From Diogma glabrata (lineage: Eukaryota > Arthropoda > Insecta > Diptera > Cylindrotomidae), in the NCBI GenBank assembly GCA_963693315.1, contig OY856186.1, positions 375,640,264 through 375,704,263 of the forward strand: a stretch of 64,000 nucleotides of DNA, given 5' to 3'. This document shows, one piece after another, positions 36,001-48,000 of the stretch; positions within the stretch are counted from its first letter, which is position 1; every line of letters starts with the position of its first letter. Below the pieces are notes generated by a model. That model was not told where the DNA came from, ran no database searches, and worked only from the letters and a program-made list of their open reading frames with translations. A program made the translations under genes and the position numbers.

Positions 36001-39000
36001 GTAGTTTGAAAACAAATTACTAATGTAAAGAGCATTAAATTTATCTTTGTAAAATTATTCATTAAATTTATCTAAGCAAACTTTGCATTTAGTCCAGGAT
36101 CCATGGTACATTTTTGCACTTGATTACTATCAAGCTAATTTTCCGTGAGTAGCTTCATTTTGATGAGACGCCCAACAATTTCCTCTACGAAAATCTCGAC
36201 TGCGCACAGTTGCTCGTTTTCCCATTTCTGCGATCAAAAATCACAACTTTTGAACAAAATAAGATATTTATACAAACTTTTCGGATCTTGAAAGCTGATA
36301 TATACGGCTACAACATAGAACATATTTTAAAAAAAATTTAAAACTGATAACTAATGAAAGATCTTGTAAAATTCAATTTTCTTTATTTTTTCATATTAAT
36401 TTCATATAAAATCCAAAAATAAATGCAAAAAATCAATCCAAATTTAAGGTAGTGTCAAAATTTCTTCCTGTAAAGCTTCAGAATTGTTCATTTCAAATAA
36501 ACCTATCATATCTGGTGAATATGTCAAACGAAGCTGCTTTTTATTTTGTTTTGGTCTTAATGACGAAATAAGTGGATCCGATGAAACTGCAAGCATCCGA
36601 AATAAGTCAATATTTTGTGTCTCTCTAGATGCTTTGCATGTGTTATTGTACCTAAATGATATTATATTTGAGTAATTTAAATTTTAAATTTAATATCGAA
36701 TTTTTTAAAATATACCTGAATTTTCTGTACTCTTTATTTTTAGTTTCTTGAGCCTCTTCAGAGAGCTCTCCAATTGGTAAGATGTTATGACGAATAATTT
36801 GTTCACCATGTTTTAAAATTTTGTGAACTGTAGGTGTTAATTTGCGGTGAGGACACTTGTCGAGTAGAATTGCTTCAGTTCGTTTTGAGTATTCTCCAAA
36901 AGTTAAAGGGTTAATAGGATGACCACTTGATAAAACAGCAAGAATAACTTTGAACCTTGCAATTATTTCCACTTCAACTTTGGTTATTTCTGCAGTGATT
37001 TCGGGATTATCAAAAAATCTTCTCGCAGTGTTGCCGTCATTACTGCTTCCAAAACCTTGTTTTGGCATATCAATTATCAAACCTAATTTTTCTCTAAATT
37101 CTGTTTGAATTCTTTTCTTCTCTATTTCCCTTTTTTTTTATTATCTGGTCTATTTCTTACACTTTCGCCTGAAAAACTCAAATCGTATGCCAAATGCAAA
37201 ACAAATTCCATCAGTCTAATCTTGGCATGTAACGGTGAAAGGCCAAATTGGTAATTTTCTACATTATCAATTGCATCAGTAGTATGAAAGTTACTAGGTG
37301 TTTTAGCACAAATCACACATGCTGATGAAGATTTTGTTCCAGTTACATGTTGTACAACTTTACCATCAACCATTGTGAAAAATAGTTTATGTTGAACAAC
37401 AATTTCTTTGTCTTCAATTTGAATTTTTGTTGGTAACAATTCTTCTATTTCTCTTTTCATATCACTAGCTTCTTTCTGAATAAACTCCTTTGATTCTTTA
37501 ACGTATTGAAATCTTATCGGACGGCAAAAATTCACGGAGGATGGAGAAGGATTTTTCCAGAAATCAATTTTAACTGATTCATTTTCAGAGAAAAATCTCA
37601 AACGAAGAGGTACTAGTGATGTCATAACCATATTACTATCTGATACTGTCTCTGATGTCTCATTTTCCTGACAAATTATTTGTTTATATTCTGTTTGACC
37701 TGAAGAACCATCGAACCCCCATTTGCTAAGTAAACAAAATTGTGTATTTGTTAATGACATGATGTCTTCTGTACTTTTGGTTTTTAATATTCTGAGCGTG
37801 GTGTGATCTAACATGTCTTGAAGTTTGACACTTGCAGATGTTTCAGTGACAGCAAAATTCTCCGGCATACTTTGCTTTTTTGTTAAAATTATTTTATTGT
37901 AACTAGGAAAAATATTAGCGTTATGATTCCTAATAAATTTCTAAGAGTGCTGTACTTTTCTTTTGACAACCCGAGATCAATAAATGCAGCCAAAGCTTCT
38001 TCAGGTGTTAACTTGGATACGACTTGTTGAGGTGTTCTAATACTTTCTTTAATTCTCTTAACACGATCTGGACTAGCACTCGAAATGGCATTTATTACTT
38101 CTGCTTTTTTAGCTTCACATTCTTTATTATATTTATACACCAGAGCTTCAGAAATTGTGTTGGTAGCAATATCACCCATTTTTTCTCGCAATTTTCTACG
38201 CTTTGTAGAAACTGAACTTTCTTCATATGATTTCGATGGTCGTCCACGTTGCTGGCTAGGTACGAGACCAGTTTCATGTCGATTTTTATTTTCACATCCC
38301 GTACTTAAATTTAACCTTTTATTGAGCCATTTATCATTTATTTTGCAGAACTTTTCTTTATAATAATGACTTTCACGCCACTTTTGCATCACCCGTTTAA
38401 AAAAATTCTGTAACGCCATTGTAATATTTTGTTTTTCGTTTTCATCATCATACAAATTATATTCTTTTTTAACCACAGAAACAAACGTATTAATATCTTT
38501 ACTTTGTAGAAAAATCTCGAACAATGCATTATATGAAACATCGGCCATTTTAAAGATACAATTTTTTCAATACTTACTGATTTTTTTCACTGTCTATAGA
38601 AAAAATAACTGAATTAAATAATTTTACTATAAAACTTGTTAAATTGATATTAAAAATATAAAACAGTTACTAAAATAATTAAAAAATAAATTTGAATTGA
38701 ACACTTTACTTGCCTTTTAATTCCAAACCGGTTTTTACAAATTTTACGAAATTTAACCAAATTGTTATGTATTATATAATAAGCCATGTGGGACGTAGAG
38801 GGTTGCGATTCTTTCACAATTCGAAAGATAAATGTTCACAGATTCATGTCGTGAATGTCGTTTGATCAACTTTTACCGACTTTTTGTTATAAGTTTAGTA
38901 AAACTTGAAAATTCAATGAAAAAATGATACTTTTTATTAAAAAAAAAAAACACGGACACAAACATACTATTTGTTTCTTATTTTCGCTTTTAAATTACCT

Positions 39001-42000
39001 TTAAGTACTAAATAACTATAATATAAACGGAAACAAAGATTATATTCTCACATCTAAAATATCCAGTATCAAATTGATGATACAATTTCTTACAAAATAA
39101 TTTTTTTAATTCAAATATATTTTTTACTTAACTTTAAATGTCTACAACTTTAAAATGGTTCAATTTAAATTATTAATTTTTGTAAATTTGGATTCTTCGG
39201 ACAATTTCAAGACGATTTGACCAAATTATTTCATAATAAAAAAAATCATGAAATTTGATTTTTGAGCGCAGAAATGGGAAAACGAGCAACTGTGCTGCGG
39301 TAGCTAACAGGAGTAGCAAGGATACAATATGTCGATGTGATGATTCCCAAATATTTATTACTAACTGGATTTTTTTTTATTAAATCCCAAGATAATTATC
39401 TAAATTTTTCGAAAAAATATTTGTCCTACAAAATCTATGGTTTGATCAACGAGTCCCCTCCTTCCAACATGTATCGATAACAAGGTCATCATAAATGATT
39501 ACTAACCAGCTATTTTTTATTTTTACTTAGTTAATATTTATATCATTCAATAGTCATATTGTCCTACAAATTGCGTGGTACGTTATCCCGGTCCTACGCT
39601 CAGAAATTGTTAATACCACAAGACCATTTTTCTCATTACTAACTGTAGGACAAAAATATTATATAATAGGTTAGTGTGTTCTCTGCCCAAATGAAACAAT
39701 GTCCTACAAGAAAACAGGTATGTATCACTAGTCCGACAAGAATTGTCATTTTTTTCTTTTTCCTATTTGTAACATAAGATACAGTGGAAAAATCTTTTTT
39801 AAAATTTAAATAACTTTATTTTTTAGTAAACTAGGTACAAAAATTTGTGTAGGTATTTATATTTAAAAAAAAAATTAATCTTCATCAGATTCATCTTCAT
39901 AATCTAACAAATATTCTGACAGATCTTCTCTTTTCTCTCGAAAAGTAGGGTTTTCACAAAGCAAATTACACAAAAACCACTCCATAATTATTTTGCAGCA
40001 CAAAAAACATTACTTGAAATTATTTCTCGAGAGACAAAATGAAACACGTTGTCAACTGAGAAAATGTTTGCACGCTTATGGTCGATACCAACGTGGGATA
40101 CCTAATACGCAGTAAGCAATTCTCTGCGCATGCGTGCCGGTGTGACTCAGCTGTAGTAGCAAAATACAGAAACCCAAGCGGCACAAAATAATTTTTTAAC
40201 TTTTTGTTGAGTGAAATCTACCAAAAAGTCAACGTTTTTTGTGGAACGCTTGAGAAATAAATTGATTTTTATTTCATGAATTTCAAATATATATTCAATT
40301 GGAGCACCACCGCGATAACGTAACACGTATTTTTTTTTATTTTAACTTTATTGGTTAAGACGTGAGCCCACATCACCCCACGTAATTTGTAGGACAATAT
40401 AACTTAAATGATATAAATATAAACTACGCAAAAAAAATCAGCTGGTTAGTAATCATTTTTAATGACTTCATTATCGATTGATACATATTGGAAGGAGGGG
40501 ACTCTTTGATCAAACCATAGATTTTGTAGGACAAATATTTTTTCGAATAATTTAGATAATTATCTTGAGATCTAACAAAAAAAAAATCGAGTTAGTAATA
40601 AATATTTGAGAATCATCAAGTCGACATATTGTATGCTTGCTACCTCTGTTGGCTACCACAATCGAAAATTTTCGCACAGGAAATTGTTGGGCGTCTCATC
40701 GAAATGAAGCTCTTAACGAAGATTCAGCTTGATAGTAATTATTTTTACATCAAGGATCTGTACCACTACTTTTGAGCGTAGGACCGGTATAACGTACCAC
40801 GCAATTTGTAGAACAATATGACTGTTGAATGATATAAATATTAACTAAGTAAAAAAAAAAAATCAGCTGGTTAGTAATCATTTATGATGACCTTATTATC
40901 GATACATGTTGGAAGGAGGGGACTCTTTGATCAAACCATAGATTTTGTAGGATAAATTTTTTTTAGAATAATTTAGATAATCATCTTGAGATTTAATAAA
41001 AGAAATCCAGTTAGTAATAAATATTTGAGAATCATCAAATCGACATATTGTGTCCTTGCTACCTCTGTTAGCTACCACAATCGAGAGTTTCGTACAGGAA
41101 ATTGTTGGGCGTCTCATCAAAATGAAGCTACTCAAGGAAAATTAGCTTGATAGTGATCAAGTGCAAAAATGTACCATGGATCCTGGACTAATTGTTTTAT
41201 AATGGAAACTTCCGTAGGACCTATATGTGTAGCAATTTGCATTACATATTCAGCTTATTTTTAACTGTGCGTATTGTTCATTTTAATCTTTGAGGTATTC
41301 CCAACATACTGTCAAAATTTCAAGCAAATTCGTTCAGATAAAAATAAAATTCCGTGCAGAAAACCATTATTTACAGAACTAACGTCAGAGAGTTGATTAT
41401 AGGAATTTTTTCCCAATTATCGGGTGCAAGCAAGCAAAGCCGCAAACAACAGCTTACAACATATATATTTTTGATATGTGCTAATTAAGCCCTATCATTT
41501 GATACCCAACTCGGCATCATTAAATTACTTATTTGTAGTTCATGACTTTATGTCCTCTAGACCTAGAGGACGCCATATTCAGTTTAACGTGTCATCATTA
41601 CCAAGTCTATAGTCAACGGAGGAACAAAACGCTTCAAACGATAGTTCGTCGAGAAAATATGTTTGGCTCAAATTAGAGGCGTGATTATGAAATTTATTCC
41701 CAATTATCAAATATTTTTACTTCACCACAATTTTACATTGTGTGAAGTAATGCAATCTATCATTAAAATAAAAATCTTACATACCCCAAATTTTGTTTTT
41801 TCTTTTGTTTTGGACCATCCTCTATCTAAATAGCCAACAACAATTTTGATGTACGTCTGTGCGTGCGTTCGGGTGGGTGGGTGACCTTTCTGCATAGGAT
41901 CTTGATGAAACTTTGGCAAATGATACAGGCTCACTTGAAAATGGAAAATCTGGATTAATTTCAAATTTGGACAAAATGGCGGGGGTCTCCTAAACACCTC

Positions 42001-45000
42001 TAAGTTTAAATCTTGAATAAATTTTTATTCCGGACTATGATCTTATTGAAACTTAGTATATAAAATTTTAGTACAGTTTCCAATATTTCTGCATACCAAC
42101 TTCCGGTTTGTCACTTCCGGTTAAAAAGTTTTTTTCCCAGGTGTTTATCCCTACTGCAGCCTACAATTACCGATCGATTTTCATGAAACGTTTTACCAAG
42201 CTTTCAAGTAACATCAAAAAGATTTTATCAGCTTTTGGAGTACATTGGATAAAGGGTTTGGGGGTCCACCATACAACAGATGGTTTTTTCCACAATGTTT
42301 TTATGTTTGTTGGGAGCATAAAGCATTCATTCGTGAATGAATTTTGATGACACTTTGGAAAAAGATGCAAACATGTATTATAAGGAACTGATTCGTTTTT
42401 GAGCGATAGTGAACAAAATGGTGTGGGGTCCCTGGAGCACTTGTTTTGAAAGCTCTATAGAGCAATTATTTTGAAAATTTACAAAAATATGGAAAAACGA
42501 ACTTCTAGAATTTTAATTTTGATGAACACAAAATATGTTCAAAGTATGCGATCGAGAAAAACAAAAATGCAAAAAAAAAAATTTTTTTGTCGCTCGCCTC
42601 TCTCTCTCTCTCTCTGGCGTTTACATCCCATGAAGGGATTTTGCCGTCTGTGCCACCAGCTTCCAATCATCTCGTTCCATGACCAGTTGACCCCAGTTTC
42701 GACATCCTATATCACGAAGGTCTTGGATGATGTCATCACGCCAGCGTTGTCTAGGTCTTCCTCTTCGACGAACACCAGCTGGTTGTTGTTGGGACGCTTT
42801 TTTTATCATTCTTTCCAATGGAGCCCTTTCTACATGACCAAACCATCTAATCCGGTTGGATTTAATGAATCCGATTACATCGCAGCCTCCAAGAAGCTGT
42901 CTGATTTCATGATTCATTCGGATTCTATACTGATTTTCAGCAACTTTACATGGACCATAAATTGTTCGTATGACTTTCCTCTTGAATGTTGATACAATTC
43001 TACAATCGGAGGAAGTCAGTGTCCAGCTTTCACTTCCAAATGTAAGCACAGGTCGTATCAATGCTTTGTAAAGTGTGAGTTTACACGACCGCGAAAGATG
43101 TTTTGATCGCAGAAGTTTTGAGTATGCGTAGAAAACTCTGTATGCGGCAGAGACACGGGCTTTGATATCTGCCTGCATGTCATTTGACGATGTTATTACA
43201 GACCCGAGGTATTTGAAGTTTTCCACGCGTTCCACTTCATAGTCGCCAGTATCCAGATTTCCGGGAGGTATGTTCTTAGATGTTGTTAACACTTTAGTTT
43301 TGCTGGTGTTGATGCATAATCCAAGCCGTTTAGCATTTCTTTCAAGCTGAGAGAGACTATCCTTAATATCGCTTGTTCTACGTCCAAGAAGCACAATATC
43401 ATCTGCGTAGCCAAGAACTTGACTAGATTTGTTATATATGCAGTTTTGTGTCTCAATTCGGCTTTTTCTTATCGCGTACTCCAGCGCCAAATTAAATAGT
43501 ACGGGCGCGAGTGCATCACCTTGTCGAACACCTGATGTTATATCGAAAGGATCAGAAACTGACCCTTCGATTACTATTCTACAATTTGATCCCGATGTTG
43601 TGAGTTTACACAGAGAAACAAGTTTCTCTGGGATACCAAGGCATATGAGTGCGGACCAGAGGTTGTCGCGGATGATACTATCATATGCTTGCCTGAAATC
43701 AACGTAGAGCTGGTGAATGCTGATGTTGTACTCCCAACATTTTTCTAGAATCATCCTTAATGTAAAACATTGATCTGTGGTTGAGCGGTTGGGACGAAAA
43801 CCACACTGATAGTCACCGATGATAGATTCGGCGAACGGGATGAGTCGAGCAAGTACAACATTAGCTAGTATTTTATATGCAGTGTTCAACAGTGCGATGC
43901 CACGATAATTTTCACACTTTAAACGGTCACCTTTCTTATGTAGCGGAACAATGAGAGCTGTTTTCCATTCATCAGGTAGTTCTTCTTGGTCCCAGATTGC
44001 AAGAATCAGATCGTATATACGTGAGACCAGAGCTGCTCCTCCATTTTTCAGAAGTTCTGCGGGAATTCCATCGAAACCTGGTGATTTGCCATTTTTCAGT
44101 TTTTTAATGGCAGCTTCCACTTCTTCTATTGCTGGGTAAGGGACAAAAATCTCTTCAGTTGATGGAGCAATTGCTCGAATAGGATGAACTTCGTTCGTCC
44201 TATTCAGTAGGTCTTGAAAGTGGGATCGCCACACTGCCAGCACATCACGTTCACTTGTTGTAAGTTCATTATTTACATTTTTGATAGCTGTAGATCTTGG
44301 GTGGAAATCTTTGGTCAGATTTCGTGCATTGGCAAAGCACTCTTTTGAATTTCCGTTGGCCGCATGTTGGTTGATGTTTTCGATGCAGCTCTTCATGTGT
44401 TCGCGTTTCTTTTTACGTAGAAGTTTTGCTGAGGCTTTCCTGGCGCATAGATAATCAGCTTGGGAGCTTCGGGTGTTCCTTGTTAACCATTTTTCTCGCA
44501 GTTTTTGTTTATTTTCAACGGATTGGCGGCACTCGTCGTCGAACCATTCGTTGTGTGATTTCGGTGGTCGTTTTCCGATTGTAGTTTGTGCTGCGGCTAT
44601 AATGGTTGATTGAAGCGTTTGCCATTCTTCTTGTATGTTTAATGGCATCTCAGAAGAGATGTCATGCTCTTCTATGTTTTGTGTTATTATTTCCTGATAT
44701 CTATTCAGCGTTTCCGGATGTTTAAATGCTTCGACATTCCAGCGCACGGTCTTTTTTGCTTGTCTGTTAAATGTGGATGACAACTTGCACTTGTACTTAA
44801 AGATGACAAGCATATGATCGGTGTCCATATCAGCACCTCTGTATGATCGAACGTCATTTATACATGTAGAGTGTCTCTTAGAGATCATGACGTGATCGAT
44901 TTGATTTTCCGTTCTTCCGTCATTTGATTTCCACGTTGCCTTGTGAATTCTCTTGTGAGGGAAGAAAGTGCTGGAAATTACTAGATCATACATCATAGCC

Positions 45001-48000
45001 AGCTCGGCTGCGCGAAAAACGTTATTGTTGCTGGTATGATGCAAGCTGTTAGGGCCGATATGTGTTTTAAGTTCTGCAATCCTACCGATTTGAGCATTAA
45101 AGTCACCTACCACGATTTTTATATCGTGCCGCGGGATGTTATTGATGACTTCCTCGAGTTCTAGGAAGAACAGGTCTTTAATATCATCTGCTTTATCTTC
45201 AGTAGGTGCATGAACATTGACGATCGTTACATTGAATTTTTGCGTGCGGATTCTCAGTGTGCATAACCGCATATTAATTGGGCAGAAGTCGATAACATGC
45301 TGATTCACGCGACGGTGTATAAGAAAGCCAACTCCAAATTCTCCTCCGTTTTGATGACCGCAATAATACAGAGTGTATCCTTTCGCTGTTTCATGGATTC
45401 CACTGCCTGGCCATCTTAGTTCTTGTAATGCCACTATATCCAGTGTGTAGCTCTCGACTTGTTGAGTGAGTTTTAGGAGATCTCCTGGTCTTCTGAGGCT
45501 AAGCACGTTCCAGGTTCCCATTTTTAAATCGTAGTCCGGGTACAGTTTCCGAGGTCGTTCCAATAATGAATCCGAGATATTCCGAGGCCTGTGTACAGAA
45601 TTCATGACAATAATTTTTTTTACGGAAATGGGGTGTTAGCCCTTCGCCCAACCCAAATTTTCGTGAATGGGTTCGTTCTGCATCTTAAGGTCACCAGAAA
45701 CAACCTTTTTACACGTTTATATAGCGAGCCGCTTGATCCAAGACAGACGCCCACTGAAAGCCGCCCCTAACATGGAGAACAGACGCTTTCTACACATTTA
45801 TATAGCGAGCCGCTTGATCCAAGACAGACGCCCGCTCCAAGCCGCCCCTAACATGGAGAACAGACGCTTGAGTTGCATTGGTTTTATGGCGCCAATGACT
45901 CGCCATGGTGCAGAATCATTGAGTATAAGCAGTATTTACTCTGCCCCTCTCAACTACACCAACCTAATTCTGTTAGCGTTACCCAGGTAGCACGGCGTGG
46001 ACGTAGAATTTCGGATTTTCGCTACCCGCTCGCCTCACTATGCGGAAAATATAGGGTAGGGGTATCTTTAAAATTATGTAACTCGGTCAATTATTGTCGG
46101 ATTTCAACAACTTTTTTTTTATTTTATTCATAAAAGATCATATTTTTTATAAAAAATATTTAAAAAAATTAAATATTTAATTTTTTATTTTTTTTAACTA
46201 AATGTTTAATTAAATCTGTTATAATAAAAAAATTCCATAAAATTTTAATCCCAAAAATTTATGAAAGATAGCCCCAAGTATGCCCAATAACATATCAAAA
46301 CTAGAAGAAGCACTCTCTAATAGTTTTATAGATACACAATTTAAAGTGATCAGATCATATAACAAAATTATAAATTTTTATTTTGCAAATAGATATGTTC
46401 AACAAACAAAATAAATTGAACCTGAAATTGAGATTATGGAGATCGATGCTCCATTGGAAATATTCCATCCTGATCAAATAGATATTGAAATTGAACTCAA
46501 TAAGTTTTTGAATTGTCTTGATATACGTGTGACAAAATATCCAAAATGACGCAACATGTTCGGAAGAAAGAGGCGGAACGTGTTTGTCACGAAATTTGTT
46601 CTAAAGTATTTAGAATCGACACAGTATATAACTGCGACACTACAATTTTGAAGGATGCAGAAGATTTTCAAGAAGTTATCTCACAGCTTCGTGAAATACA
46701 TAATAGTCCTCTAACAAGTAAAACCGAAAAGCATCAAATCCTCTCGATTTTACCCAAATCGTGGTCATGTTCAGGTATTGTAGACAACTTTGATGGTGTT
46801 TCTTTGTACCAGGCTGGGAGAGCAAAAAAACAAATCAGTCAACCAAAAAGTAATCGATAATCAAAAAATTCCGCTGAATACGCCGAAGTAATTTCATTTT
46901 TTAATTCAGATGGCATCTCACGACAAATTCCAGGAACTCGTGACTTTGTTATAATAAGGGAAAATGAAACGAAGAAAAAAATCCAAAAAAGGCTAATTGT
47001 ATGGACTGTAAATGAGGCCTACAACCTATTTAAAAAAGAACATCCTGAATCACCACAAAGTCTTTTTGTGCTCAATTCACGAAAATTTCAAATTGCTGTT
47101 GCAGGTTGCTAGAAACCAGAACAATGGGATTTTTCTAAAAGACTACGGGTGTGTTCAGAAGATTGTATGTCCGGATGCGCAGTTAAAATGTTTTCTGAGA
47201 GAGTGCGCTGTGTGTAAGGATGTTTCATCATTTAAAAATGAGGTCGCAGAAGTTTTGAGATCAAACCCAAATGAACAAATAATTGTAAAACAATGGAAAA
47301 ATACAGATCGTTGTAACCTTCAACAATCAGTGAAGACTACAGCTGAATTTCTGGAGATGTTTTTAAAAAGTTTGGAAACATTTGTTTACCATAATCATCT
47401 TACCATTTTTGATATTTGATGGTATACTAATTTTTTTACTGTAAAAATTGATCAAATTTATCGGATGTTGGATTACTCAAAATTCAATATCTTTGAAACT
47501 ATAAAAGAGTGCCTACTCTAGTTTTGATATGTTATTGAGCATACTTGGGACTATCTTTCATAAATTTTTGGGATTAAAATTTTACGGAGTTTTTTTATTA
47601 TAACAGATTTAATTAAAAAAAAAATAAAAAATTAAATATTTAATTTTTTTAAATATATTTTGTAAAATAAAGGGTCATTCCAAAGTGACTAACGTAACAT
47701 TTATACCGAAATTCACAACTTTGTTTCCTTATAACTAAAATAGTAAAGATTATTTTAAGCACTTGTTGACTTTTTAAAATGTAAATCGAGTTTATTTAAC
47801 TAAATCAGAAAGCTTTTTTATTTAAATTAAAAATTTTAGATATTTTTTAAATAAAAATTTAAATGTGACTAACGTAACATTTTTTATACCATTAAATTAA
47901 CACCTAAATTATGAAGCAAAATTCTCTAGATGTTGAAAATGAAACATAAAATTTATTGATAAGTTTCTTCAATGTAATTAATGTATTGTTTAAAAAAGCC

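Larger units (their letters stand above)
36205..39294 (-). mobile_element. Transib DNA transposon (RAG1-related), 5-bp TSD
   Basis: 3090 bp with 39-bp terminal inverted repeats that differ at one base (36205-36243 and 39256-39294). The repeats begin CACAGTTGCTCG. Flanks are a perfect CTGCG duplication (36200-36204 and 39295-39299); Transib elements make 5-bp GC-rich duplications. The single transposase gene is on the minus strand. It inserted into the left arm of the long-inverted-repeat element, so it is the younger of the two. The near-identical ends and perfect TSD indicate a recent insertion. Confidence 0.93.
36091..41190. mobile_element. Long-inverted-repeat element, host of the Transib insertion
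   Basis: The left arm starts AGTCCAGGATCCATGGTACA near 36091 and the right arm ends in its complement near 41190. The arms align for roughly 500 bp each once the Transib (36205-39294) is removed; the left arm resumes at 39300 and runs to about 39600. Flanks suggest an ATT duplication. Without the Transib the element is about 2.0 kb. The centre (39600-40430) has only a 36-codon minus-strand frame (39875-39985) ending in an acidic DYEDESDED tail. 40436-40859 is an extra, tandem copy of most of the right arm. Confidence 0.75.
42601..46026 (-). mobile_element. Full-length RTE-like non-LTR retrotransposon with 10-bp TSD
   Basis: Flanked by CGCTCGCCTC at 42591-42600 and 46027-46036. On the minus strand it starts GGTAGCGAAAATCC and ends with a (GA)n microsatellite tail next to the left TSD, as RTE-clade elements commonly do. 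It carries one intact long ORF and a 5' leader with two ~81-bp tandem units. It inserted into the left arm of the long-inverted-repeat element. Confidence 0.92.

Noticed and set aside
42621..45605. Host gene 'craniofacial development protein 2-like'
   Set aside because: The ORF has endonuclease and reverse transcriptase domains, target duplication and microsatellite tail of an RTE element; the name is a common misannotation.
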